Assembly (NCBI GenBank): GCA_001600495.1
Contig: BCKE01000085.1
Span: forward strand, 67,399-115,479
From: Pilasporangium apinafurcum
Lineage: Eukaryota > Oomycota > Peronosporomycetes > Pythiales > Pythiaceae
DNA: 48,081 bases
Reading direction: 5' to 3'
How positions within the stretch are numbered: the stretch's first letter is position 1; each line of letters starts with the position of its first letter. The position numbers and the translations under genes were made by a program. This document shows positions 1 through 11,077 of this stretch, in pieces. The notes under the pieces are model-generated. The model saw only the letters and a program-made list of their open reading frames with translations, did not search any database and was not told the DNA's origin.

Positions 1-1
1 A

Positions 2-1110
2 GACGTTGTTCAATATTTGATTGACTGCGGCGCAAACATGGAATCGTTTGACAATTGCGGCCGAACACCATTGAACAATGCTGCCAATATGGGTCACCTA
101 GACATTGTTCAATATTTGGTTGAACGTGGTGTGAACGTAGACTCATCCGATAATCAAAGCCTGATACCACTGAACAGCGCTGCCAGCAATGGACACCTGA
201 ACGTTGTCAAATATTTGATAGCGCGTGGTGCAAACATAGACTCATCCGACAATGAGGGGCGGACACCACTGAACAGGGCTGCCAGCAGTGGACGTCTGGC
301 CGTTGTCCAGTATTTGATAGAGCGTGGTGCGAACATAGACTCATCCGACAATGAGGGGCGGACACCACTGAACAGCGCTGCCAGCAATGGATACCTGGAT
401 GTTGTCAAATATTTGATAGAGCGTGGTATGAACATAGACTCATCCGATAATCAAGGCCGGACACCATTGAACGGTGCTGCCTGGCGCGGTTGCCTAAACG
501 TTATCCAATATTTGATTGAGTGTGGGGCGAACATAGACTCATCCGACAATGAGGGTCGGACACCACTGAACAGTGCTGCCAACAATGGACACCTGGCCGT
601 TGTCCAGTATTTGATTGACTGTGGCGCGAATGTGGAATCATCCAACAATTACAACCAAACACCATTGAATTGTGCTTCTAATGAGGGTCATGTAGGCATT
701 GTCAAATATTTGATCGAGCGTGGCGCGAACATGGAATCATCCGACAATGAGGGTCGGACACCATTGAACGGTGCTGCTTGGTGGGGTCGCCTAGCCGTTA
801 TCCAATATTTGATTGAATGTGGGGCGAACGTGAACTCATCCGACAATGAAGGTCGGACACCACTGAACAGTGCTGTCGATATGGGTAACGTAGAAGTTGT
901 TCAATATTTGATTGACTGTGGCGTGAACCTGAACTTGTCCGACAATGACGGCCGGTCACTACTGAGCCTTGCCGCCAGGAATAAAGACCTGACCATTAAC
1001 TCATTTTTGACTGCGTGGCAAACATTGAACCCTCCAACAATGAAGGGCAGACACCACTGAACAATGCCGCCGGTAATGGGTATCTGGCCGTTGTTCAATA
1101 TTTAACAGAG
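2..1110 (+). repeat. 99-bp tandem coding repeats (ankyrin units)
   Basis: Units of 99 bp encode 33-residue ankyrin repeats. Long identical stretches recur exactly one unit apart, for example the segments beginning near 240 and 339. The near-identity at DNA level suggests recent expansion or gene conversion within the array. Confidence 0.85.
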
Positions 1111-1872
1111 GATAGAGCCATGGTAGAAGCACCAGATGAAGATGACTCTGTGTCATTTAACAGTGCAGTCAAGAACTATCGCGTGAACGTCACTCAATAT
1201 TTGGCGAGGTCTGGGGAAAGCTTGGCAGCATTTCGCTATGCTGATACTAACCGCTACTTGCCTGCTGTCCAGCTCTTGTTAAAGCAGGGAGATACAAGGC
1301 AGACACTAAATCAGCCGCGTTTGGAAGAAGCTGACAATGCAAGCAGCATCGCAAATAATAAAGAGTCGGAACTCATACTTTTAGAACGATTTCAAGCTTC
1401 CTGCCATGAAGTATTTAGAACCGAAGCGAGCTACGCTATATTACGCACTTCTCTGTGTAACATTCACGCTGTTGTAATTGATGTAGACAAAAACCAGTCC
1501 ACCAAACATAATATCCTTGTTACTACCAAGTATTTAGATCTTGTCCATCGTATTCATTTCCTTCTACTGGCGGTTACCAGCACACAGACTAACCGTATGG
1601 ACACGTTTGAGAGATTGTTAGACTCTCCTGCTGTCTACACATACACTTCCTACACTCTATTCTCCTCATCGCAACTCTTGTGGTCTTGGAAATCCATGTA
1701 GGAGACATATGGTGAGCGTAAGAATGTTTTTCGATGCGCTGACATCTTGCTTCCACGTCATTCTGTACTCGCTGTTATTGCAGCGAAGAACCTGGTAGGA
1801 GTCCTGACTCATCGAGCTGATATGTGTGCTCGACGCGCAACTTGTTGTTGTAAAGCGAGTGGTGGGCTATGA
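2..1872 (+). pseudogene. Ankyrin-repeat protein, 5'-truncated by window edge and frameshifted
   Basis: The reading frame is open from base 2 and encodes about ten 33-residue ankyrin repeats in 99-bp units, many nearly identical (core SSDNEGRTPLN, then VVQYLIERGAN). It stops at 1060. The repeats continue in another frame to a TAG at 1699-1701. Aligning the break with intact units shows TTGATTGAC reduced to TTGAC near 1007-1011, that is, loss of one TTGA copy, which exactly accounts for the frame change. After the repeats there is a roughly 170-residue tail without recognised domain. The same frame stays open 56 more codons after the TAG, to 1872, which hints at further decay. Ankyrin repeats mediate protein binding; no partner can be inferred. 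It could be a pseudogene, a sequencing error, or a gene whose break is spliced around. The start lies outside the window. Confidence 0.75.
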
Positions 1873-2014
1873 TGGCATGGCTGAATGTATTTACACTGCA
1901 TGACACCATCTATGAGTCTTTTGGCTCTTATTTCTCAGAAAACGAATGTCAAACAATAAAATGGCACATCATGCTTTCAAAATGCTATTTGGCCCAAATC
2001 CAGTATTTTTATTT

Positions 2015-2028
2015 ATAGCCAATCAAAT
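2015..2028 (+). promoter_or_regulatory. CCAAT-box element upstream of CWC15
   Basis: ATAGCCAATCAAAT lies about 115 bp before the CWC15 start. The identical 14-mer recurs at 4161-4174 between the MORN and cyclophilin genes. CCAAT is the classical NF-Y site; function here is inference. Confidence 0.4.
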
Positions 2029-2143
2029 TCGATCTCAACATATTTTAACCAACCATAGAGATGCATTCATCTTTTTCCTAGAGAACCAGTTACCGAAGCC
2101 AATACACGAAGCAACCAGACCGGAAAGCGAAGAATCGAAGGCG

Positions 2144-3228
2144 ATGACGACTGCCCACCGACCGACGTGGCATGCGGCCGTGGGCCAGAAGAACGAGGGT
2201 GGATGGCACGCAGGAGGTCTGTGCGCGTGTGTGTGTTTTCGCTTATCCCTATGAACAGAGGACTAGTATCTGAGCGGGTTTTTCTTGTTATTATGATGAT
2301 GAAATAGGTCAATTGACCCAACAATTCTCTGCACGAGATCTCCCAGGACATACGAAACTCAAGCTCAGGTGTGTTCAAAAGCTGAACATCACGCTTGGAG
2401 ATGGTAATCTATTTCAATTTCTCTTACGTGTATATATGGATGCGAAAAACAAAAACAGACAGGTGGGTCAAGGCACGGCGAATGAAGTAGAACTACGCGA
2501 TCTCCGTGCCGAATTGGAAGGCAAAGAAACCGAATATGAACTTGAGAAAGGAAAACAAAAAGACACCGCACGGGGTAAGGATGCTTGCTGGATTTTCTGT
2601 ATGAATCCTTCGTTTTTGTGTGAAAGGAATGACTTATCGCGGAAATCGAATTTGTGTTGACAGATAAATTGCGGCGACTAGAAGCGAACAAGAAATTGCT
2701 GCTTCTTGGTGACACTGAGGCAGATGCACGCGAATCTCAGTTGAAGAGTGTGGCCAGCAAATATGATGACACCGATGATGTGGACGATTCCGATGAGTCA
2801 AGTGACTCCGATAGTGACAGGTTGGGATAATCTTTGCAAGTTTGATGCCTATGCCTGTGTTCATTGTTCTGATAACCGCTCTCCTGATACTTATCTGATG
2901 AATGAAATGCAGTGATGATGACGATGAAGAAGCTGAATTGATGCGTGAATTGGAGAAAATCAAGAAGGAGCGCGAGGAAGAGCGGCTTCGGAAAGAAGAA
3001 GAAGAGCTGAAGGCTGCGGAACAACAAACACGTGATGAAATTCTCCAAGGTAATCCATTGCTGCAGGGCCAAACTACAGCGGGTAATGCCAAGATGAAGC
3101 GGCGCTGGAATGATGACGTGGTCTTTAAGAACCAGTCACGAAACGAACCAGAGCTAAAGAAGCGCTTTATCAACGACACGATTCGCAACGATTTCCACCG
3201 CCGGTTCCTCAACAAATATATCCAGTAA
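2144..3228 (+). CDS. CWC15: Pre-mRNA splicing factor Cwc15/Cwf15
   Basis: Five exons: 2144-2216, 2308-2368, 2459-2574, 2664-2820, 2913-3228, with all phases agreeing, give 240 aa. Cwc15 is a small, largely disordered component of the Prp19/NTC-associated catalytic spliceosome. The family hallmarks are visible. The N-terminus MTTAHRPTW is followed by QQFSARDLPGHTKLK, then a glutamate- and lysine-rich helix. An Asp/Ser-rich acidic stretch comes next. The conserved C-terminus contains KRRWNDDVVFKNQ and KKRFINDTIRNDFHRRFLNKYIQ (residues about 200-240). The start is the ATG opening the family N-terminus. Intron 2 (2369-2458) is a multiple of three without stops, so its retention would not break the frame. 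Length matches the family (about 230 aa). Confidence 0.93.
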
Positions 3229-3329
3229 ACTGATAAGACTGAGAGGTAGTTACCAAACAAAATGCTTGTTTTTCCATCATTATATATAAATGAAGAGCAA
3301 GAAGAATGGAACAGAGCTCTGATGAATAG

Positions 3330-4070
3330 CTAGCGCACTTTGACGATAGTACCACCGACAAACTTGTGGACAACGGCCTCTTCTCCAGTAGCGTTGGTCT
3401 CCTGACTCTTTACAAACTCCCCATCTTGTTGCAGACCACTTGGGAACTTGAGCATGCATGTGCCGATGGGTTTCCCATTTTCAAACCTTCCAACGTAGTA
3501 CCCGCCGTCCTGAAACACCCACTTACCATCGGTGATGGTATTATCCGCCCAATGGCCAACTAACAGACTCTTGTCCGCTACAAACTCGTAGGTACCTGTA
3601 CCGGAACGAATACCATTTTCAAATTTCCCACTAAATATGTCGCCGTTTGCGTAGATGAGTGATCCGTCCCCATGCATCTTATCCTGTTTCCATTCGCCGT
3701 GATACATATCGCCATTTGGGAAGATCATCTTACCCAGTCCTTGCTTGACGCCGTTCACGTAGTTACCAGTGTATGATGCTATTTCTTTCCATTCGCTCTC
3801 ATCGTCTTCGCTACCACGCTGCCGCCACGTGTATTTCCCCTCTCCTTGCTTCATACGATCGCTACCAGCGATTGTTCCTTCGAAGGTGTCGCCGTTTGGA
3901 TAGGTGATCTTGACTTGTCCCTCGCGTTTCAGGTATTTGCACTCCTCGGGGCGGTCGTCCATGTACTCGACCACATATTCCTATATTTCGTACGTACAAG
4001 CAGAGATGATTAGAGAAGGTGAATGTGGAGCAACATGCAGATTTGGTCCTGTTACCCCTTCGTCACCCAT
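3330..4070 (-). CDS. MORN-repeat protein
   Basis: Two exons on the minus strand, 4070-4056 (only 15 nt: MGDEG) and 3980-3330, give about 221 aa. At least six MORN units are visible, with the typical YPNGDTFEG, YTGNYVNGVKQG, FPNGDMYHGEW, YANGDIFSGKFENG and YYVGRFENGKPIG patterns. MORN repeats form elongated beta structures used in membrane-linked or axonemal scaffolds; radial-spoke head proteins and PIP kinases are examples. There is no kinase domain, so it is a stand-alone MORN protein, possibly flagellar, which is inference. The tiny first exon is placed from the acceptor ATATAG at 3986-3981 and the only suitable upstream ATG. The alternative is a GTG-proximal or unseen first exon. Confidence 0.8.
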
Positions 4071-4160
4071 GGCTTTCCTTGTTTCTTTTGACCTCTTCAC
4101 TGTTGCAATGGCCTGTTCAACATGAAAAGACACATTCAACTCTGGGACAATAACTAAATA

Positions 4161-4174
4161 ATAGCCAATCAAAT
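4161..4174 (+). promoter_or_regulatory. CCAAT-box element in divergent promoter
   Basis: ATAGCCAATCAAAT, identical to 2015-2028, sits between the divergent MORN (start 4070) and cyclophilin (start 4269) genes. A second CCAAT (ACCAATAATCGG) follows about 20 bp downstream. It probably serves one or both genes. Confidence 0.4.
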
Positions 4175-4268
4175 ACTATTTTATTTAGTTTTGACCAATA
4201 ATCGGTGTGATAATGACAGGACCTGTTCTATGGGGGGAATCTCAGATCAAATTCCAAAAGCAAACGCG

Positions 4269-6104
4269 ATGAAGACGAAGGTGAAGCGTGTGTTTTTCGG
4301 TGCGGAATGAATGCTTTCCACATCCATTTGACGATGTCTAACAAGCACTGACTATAGTTGCTGTTTGGTATGCATAGACGTGTCGATTGGCGGCTCCCAT
4401 GTCGGCCGCATCATCTGCAAACTCTTCGATGGACTCCCTAACACTACAGAGAACTTCCGGTAGGTGACAAAAACTGCAGTTTTGTTGGTTATGTATGGCG
4501 CACAACCGAATTGCAATTAACAGCATTGCTATATCTTACTTAGTGCGTTATGTACTGGGGAACGTGGGCTTGGCAAGACCACAGGCAAGCCCCTGCATTA
4601 TAAAGGTAATCTATTCACTTGCTTCAATGGATACGCTAAACTGACATGTATTGTGTATACGCAGGCACCCCATTTCATCGCATCATCAAAGGGTTTATGA
4701 TCCAAGGAGGAGATTTCTCTAAGCGAAACGGCACGGGTGGAGAATCCATCTACGGCGAACGGTACATCAAATTCCTCATATTTGCATTACTTGTCTAAAA
4801 TGAAAACAAATCCGATTTGCTGACAGTTTTGTGCTATTGATTGTAGCTTTCGTGACGAAAATTTTCGCTACCGTCATGATCGCGCGGGGCTTTTGTCGAT
4901 GGCGAACGCAGGACCCAACACTAACGGGAGCCAATTCTTCATCACGACTGTCCCCACGCCACATTTGGATGGCAAGCACGTCGTGTTTGGTGCCGTGGAG
5001 AGCGGCATGGATGTCGTGCGTTGTATCGAAAACGTCGAGACCGTGGTCAATAATCAACCTGCGCCGATGCAAGCGGTGATTATCGAAGATTGCGGTGAAT
5101 TAAACTCTGATCATTTCAGCAAAGGTACTGGGAATGTAGATCTGCTTGCTATGTGTCTCCTTCTCATTTATTGTTTAACAGATAAGCGAAAGGCTTCAAA
5201 AAAGCACTCGAGACGAGCAGCTTCGTCTAGCTCTTCGGATTCATCGTCGGATGATTCGAGTGACGATGAAGACAAGAAGGCACGACGCAAGGCACGACGT
5301 AAAGAGCGGAAGCGTGAAAAGAAGCAAGAGAAGAAACGGGCGAAACGGCGGCATCGGTATGAACTGAGCAAAGAGAAGGAGGCTAGAAGGAAAGATGATG
5401 CGGGAGATAGTCGACATGACCGTTCAAAGCGTCGAAGAGCGGCGCAGTCCAGCTCGCGTTCACGATCAAACGACTATGATGACAGCAAAGACATACGTCG
5501 AGACAGTATGAATGAGCGAAAGCGCCATAAAGAAGAGAGTAGCCAGTCGAGAAGGGAAAGCGAATCTTTAGACACCAAAGAGAGACGCGTTCAACGAAGT
5601 GAAATGGCAGACAGCAAGTCTCACAGATCCTCAACAAGATCTCCATGGCGCCAAAGATCTATAAATGCTCGATCACCATTGTCTGTATCTCGAGCACATG
5701 ATCGTAATGGTGATGAGAGACGTCAATTCAAGAGCCGAAGCCGGAGTCCAGACCGACAACGCAGCTCGAGAAGCACAAATCGTAGTCCGCAGCGCAGCCT
5801 TCCGCGTCAACGTGGTGATAGCAGGAGCTGGAGCCAACGGCGTGGTCGACACCGAAGTGTTTCTCCAAAGCGAGTAGATGCTCGATCCCATAACGGGTGT
5901 TCTTCCTTTAAAGATACTAATGATGAAGATAGGAAATCACGTTCTTCGTGGAAAGAGGTAGAAAGACATGGACGTGATCATAGAAGAAGTCGAAGTACGG
6001 GTCGTGAAAATCGACACTCGAGTTCGCGGCAACGAAATTCGTCTTATTCCCGAAATCGTCGTTCGAGAAGCTTCTCATCCAATAGATCAAGTTCACTGTC
6101 TTAG
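4269..6104 (+). CDS. Nuclear RS-domain cyclophilin (peptidyl-prolyl isomerase)
   Basis: Six exons: 4269-4299, 4378-4459, 4544-4605, 4665-4761, 4847-5124, 5182-6104, all phases consistent, 490 aa. Residues 1-175 are a cyclophilin domain: [15 protein letters not shown], then [15 protein letters not shown] with the catalytic Arg, then NGSQFFITT and [10 protein letters not shown]. The position that is Trp in cyclophilin A is His, as in the PPIG-type nuclear cyclophilins, which usually weakens cyclosporin binding. Residues about 195-490 are Lys/Arg/Ser-rich with many RS, SR and SP dipeptides, the hallmark of splicing-associated cyclophilins (PPIG, plant CypRS). Expected location is nuclear speckles, isomerising prolines in splicing factors. 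The intron 5125-5181 is 57 nt and stop-free; its retention would insert a hydrophobic segment. Convergent with the next gene, 96 bp away. Confidence 0.93.
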
Positions 6105-6200
6105 AATGGAGCCTATCATCCAACATGACATGGAACGACCAACAATAATGAAGTCTATTTTTCCTTAGTAGCCTGATGAATGCCACGTAGTTTGCTTCAT

Positions 6201-7338
6201 TCATGGCTTCGCCAGAAGGTGAAAGTCGAGTGTGAGCGCAATGCCCATCAGCAAAATGTGTGGAACACCATTCGCAACGAGGTTGCCCACGACAGCAAGA
6301 TAAGGTAGGTAGAGCGCCGGATGATGATGATCCAACAGATGCAGCAGTGGAATGTCGATATCTTTCCAAAACGCAAACGCTCCATTCACGTTAAGATAGA
6401 TAATATGGTCATCACCTGGTACTTTTGCCTCAAAGGGTGTGAAAATACGACAGTACAACGCCAGGAATGCAGTCAAGCAGCAAGAGGCGATAAAACTCGA
6501 CTCATGCATTCCTCCATGGCCAAACGTGATCTATCAGTTGTTCATAACAAAGCGTGAGAATAAGTCATGCATCGATATGATCAGCACTCGGGTTAAGATT
6601 CTCACATAGAGACACAAGGGTAAGAACCAGATGTGATGTGTGGCGAAAAACTGCTTGGAAAATGAACGATTCTCTGGGTACGTGAGGTATTTGATTGCGC
6701 CAGTAATCATCTTCCCCGAGATGAGGTAAGAAATCACGTCGATATACCAAAGCAATTGATCGCCTGAGACGATCGCCATCTACACATCCACAAGCACATC
6801 GAATAATGTACTGCTTTTATATATTTTCATGTCATTTTCGTTTCACTCACCGCAACACCAACCAAGAAAGGCTTTGAGAGGAAGACGGCCATGATGAACA
6901 AGACCAGCGCCACATTACATCCCCACAGCGCTTCATACAGAACATAAGTTCCTATCCCAGTGATCCGCACCAATCAGTCATCTCTTAGTGACACTATCGA
7001 TATTCAAGTTGCGAAAGCTCGTCACTCACCATGACCCTGGTAGCGAGTGATGAGCATCATTGCAAAGTATACCATTACGAAATATCCAACATTGCTATCA
7101 TCCACACAAATGCCAACCGCAAATGCAAATTACATCCACTTTCATGAACAAAGCGAAAAAAAGACCATCAACAAACTTACGGAAAGTAAAATGAATCATC
7201 CTGGTCATTCGCCGCAAAGTATCCGTCCACCTGGAGAGCCAGCCATGTGACGCAGATATAGCCCACTACACCAATCACTAGCACACGTGGGAGGTCCTTC
7301 TCCGACACCACTATCGGCCGCGGTGCTACTCCTGCCAT
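6201..7338 (-). CDS. Multi-pass membrane protein, family not recognised
   Basis: Five exons on the minus strand: 7338-7181, 7094-7030, 6951-6851, 6779-6606, 6530-6201. All close in phase to give 275 aa. The protein shows about seven hydrophobic segments, for example VLVIGVVGYICVTWLAL, VGYFVMVYFAMMLI, NVALVLFIMAVFL, FIASCCLTAFLALY and YLAVVGNLVANGVPHILLM. Polar clusters next to segments include FATHHIWFLP, FGHGGMHESS and LLHLLDHHHPALYLP. This histidine enrichment near membrane boundaries could indicate a metal site or membrane enzyme, which is inference only. There is no signal peptide. I do not recognise the family. Start is the first ATG of a frame preceded by non-coding sequence. It is head-to-tail with the peptidyl-tRNA hydrolase gene, 215 bp downstream of it. 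Confidence 0.75.
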
Positions 7339-7553
7339 TGTACAGTATTCTTATTGAATGACGTGAGCAAGGGGGCTGGGCACGTAAAGAATAGCAACGA
7401 TGTCAATCAATTGCTGAGACCAACTGATGATGATGCTGAAAACGAACTAGCAAAGAAAAGCTACAGACTTAACGGTAGTCAGTTCATTCATACAGCATTC
7501 GTAACGGTCTTCATGCAACATCAGAAATCCTTTTAAGCAACATTCGCGTAACA

Positions 7554-8683
7554 TTAGGATGTCTTCTTCATAAATTCCTTCCTGAAGACAGCGAGGTCCA
7601 TGCTATTCGCCATGGTACTCGCCTGAGCCACACCGCGATGGAGATAGAGACGTAACAATTCGTTCAGGTAGCTTAATAGATCGTCCATGTCTTCTTGTTC
7701 GTCGGCATTGAATCGATCTAGAACGTATTTGTCCATCGCAGTGCCAGCCGGTGCACCTGTGTTACTCATGACAAACCATTCTGGAGCGCCAACACCAATT
7801 TTAAGGCGGGCGAAGCGCTCGGTGCCCACGCATTTGATAATGTCTTTTACGCCGTTCTGACCGCCTGGTCCACCTTTCGATTTGAATCGACACGTACCAA
7901 ATGGTAACGATACGTCATCAGTGACGACAAGCAGCTCGTCCTGGCGATTGAGTGCGAGTGCATTTCTCTTGAGCCGCCAATGATGCGTGTTCATAAAGGT
8001 CTTAACGGCTCCACCCGACCGATTCATATATGTCGTTGGTAGAAGAAGTGCGACGTTGACAAAGTGGTGAGGAACACCTTCTTCCTGTGTCTTGTCCTTA
8101 CGCCGCTTGGACGAACGGTTGATGAGATCGTCCACGGGGTACATACAGTTGTCAAAGGCGCTGTTCTGCTGGAACGAAATCGCAAAACGTGCAACATCGC
8201 CGTGGTTGTTTGCTTCGTGTTGGAACGCGAGTTTCTTTCCCTATGAAGGAGCAGTAGATGAAGGGGAAACATGAGTTTTCAAAAGCAATCCGTAACTACC
8301 ACATGTTGGTACAAAGAGATTACATACCAATACTTGCTGCACATACGTATTGAGGAAGTGCTTTACTGCGATGTTGCCTATGTTATGTCTAAACAACGCA
8401 TGGTGTGAGTATATCAATAGATCGTAATACCGTACAACAATCTTATTGAACGGAGATGCGATTCGTACCTTGTTGCGGCATACTTCTCGCCTGGGTTTCC
8501 TAAACCAACGATGAGTTTGCGCACATGTTCGTACTTAACGGGGGCATTTGCAGGAGCAGTCTTCGCAGCTGTATCCGTGGTGTATGGAGCTGCTTGGAGC
8601 AATTTCGCGGATCTTATGGAGGTCAGACGCTTGGCCACACGCATCAGCATGTTCATCTTGCCCTTCGACCGCATGTTGCCCAT
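7554..8683 (-). CDS. Peptidyl-tRNA hydrolase, bacterial Pth type
   Basis: Three exons on the minus strand, 8683-8469, 8388-8328 and 8240-7554, give 320 aa. Pth cleaves peptidyl-tRNA released from stalled ribosomes; this bacterial-type fold in eukaryotes is usually organellar. Hallmarks are [22 protein letters not shown] with the catalytic His at residue 73 formed across the first intron, LPTTYMNRSG with the conserved Asn, and DDVSLPFGTCRFKSKGGPGG followed by QNG. Residues 1-50 are basic with few acids (MRSKGKMNMLMRVAKRLTS), consistent with a mitochondrial targeting peptide. An alternative start is Met4 at 8674. The C-terminal part after the core is longer than in bacteria. It is divergent from the KDO-8-P synthase gene, sharing about 88 bp of upstream DNA that contains two undetermined bases (8715, 8726). 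Confidence 0.92.
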
Positions 8684-8771
8684 CAAAAATAAATCATGTG
8701 GCCCACATAAATGTNCCTCCTCGTCNCCCGACCGCCATTGGCACAAAATCAGACTTTGACACAGAGTAACA
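8684..8771. promoter_or_regulatory. Shared divergent promoter, peptidyl-tRNA hydrolase / KDO-8-P synthase
   Basis: Only 88 bp separate the two start codons, so both transcripts must start in or near this segment or overlap. It contains two N positions, at 8715 and 8726. No recognisable core element was seen. Confidence 0.4.
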
Positions 8772-9992
<1,221 letters not shown>

Positions 9993-10004
9993 CAATGAAC
10001 AGCT

Positions 10005-10997
10005 TTAGAAATCTTTCAAACTCTCCTCGACAACTGGCAATGGGTTGTCCTTGATCCAAAGTTTCTTTAACGCCCGATTGATTTTTCGATTGAAGCGATC
10101 TGGACGCGGCTCTCTTGTCTTTGAGTATATCAATCGTCGACTTTGTTTGGGAATTTTCGGTTTCCGTTGATGCATTTGAACCTGGAGTGCATATCTCTCC
10201 TCTGGTATTTGTGCTTCCTGGTGTTGGATATCTTCTAAAATTTTTATTCTTGCGCTGTAATACTGGTTTAAAGTTGAGAGTCGCTTCATTTTTTTCACCA
10301 TTTCTTGTTTGTACAGGCACACAATGTCATCCGTGAACGCACTTTTTCGTACCTCTTCCACTTTGGGAACTGATGCAAACGATGACTGTGCATTCAGATT
10401 AAGTTTTTGATCATACGCGTATAACTTGTTGGAAGCTTTGGCTAATGCTGGAAAGTCGGAAATCGCACCTTTTCGAGGTGCAATATGGTCACTGTTCCGT
10501 AAGTTACGACGAGATACCATGACACGTTGGGACTCCTTGCCTCCGTCTGGAGGCGTTTGTGGAGCTGTCGGCGGCATAGGCATTTTTCGAACCTCCTGGT
10601 TGCTCGAACTACTCCTGCAGTCACCACTAACTATATTCTTTGCAACAATATGCAAACTTCCACAACGTCCGGTCTGGTTTAGTGAAGGTTGTGGCGACAA
10701 TTGAACATCTTCCTCGATTCGCTGATTATCGAGAGTAACTGATGGTGAAGTTGGTGTTTTGTCGGTCTCTTTCTGCAATGCAATTCCTGTGGATTCAGCA
10801 ACGGTAGCCACAAACGTCAGTGTATTCTTGACAGCATGAGCTTTGGCACCAATTTCGTGCAATCCTCCTCGTTTTGCTTGCTTCTTTTTGTCTGCTTGCT
10901 TTTTCTTTGCAGCAATCATTGCTGGACAATTAAAATCTCCAGTGATATGCTCTGTACTCCCACACCATCCGCAAATGCATTTGCCATCGTGCATCAT
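10005..10997 (-). CDS. Unrecognised basic protein with N-terminal Cys/His cluster
   Basis: A single open frame of 330 aa starting with tandem ATGs. Residues 7-24 hold CICGWCGSTEH followed by six residues and a Cys, resembling a zinc knuckle with a longer last spacing. A Lys-rich stretch (KKKQADKKKQAKRGG) follows, then a Ser/Thr/Pro-rich middle that is probably disordered. The C-terminal third is basic and helical, with KQEMVKKMKRLSTLNQYYSARIK and many Arg/Lys. The composition suggests a nucleic-acid or cytoskeleton-binding protein, but no function can be assigned. It lies 12 bp from the end of kdsA (tail to tail) and 80 bp below the end of the cyclic-nucleotide-binding gene on the same strand. 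Confidence 0.65.
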   Translation of the reverse strand: MMHDGKCICGWCGSTEHITGDFNCPAMIAAKKKQADKKKQAKRGGLHEIGAKAHAVKNTLTFVATVAESTGIALQKETDKTPTSPSVTLDNQRIEEDVQLSPQPSLNQTGRCGSLHIVAKNIVSGDCRSSSSNQEVRKMPMPPTAPQTPPDGGKESQRVMVSRRNLRNSDHIAPRKGAISDFPALAKASNKLYAYDQKLNLNAQSSFASVPKVEEVRKSAFTDDIVCLYKQEMVKKMKRLSTLNQYYSARIKILEDIQHQEAQIPEERYALQVQMHQRKPKIPKQSRRLIYSKTREPRPDRFNRKINRALKKLWIKDNPLPVVEESLKDF

Positions 10998-11077
10998 CGT
11001 TTTCGTTGACCTATGTCGGAAAAATGAGTCTGAGGTTAACCAAAATTACATTGCCAACTTTAAGATGCAATAATCGC

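Noticed and set aside
5917-6369. 150-codon minus-strand frame overlapping the RS domain and the next gene
   Set aside because: Antisense shadow of the Arg/Ser-rich cyclophilin tail and the opposite gene; no own start context or family.
7354-7536. 60-codon plus-strand frame between the membrane-protein and peptidyl-tRNA hydrolase genes
   Set aside because: ATG-started but short, with no motif, no splice partner and composition like the surrounding non-coding DNA; probably chance.
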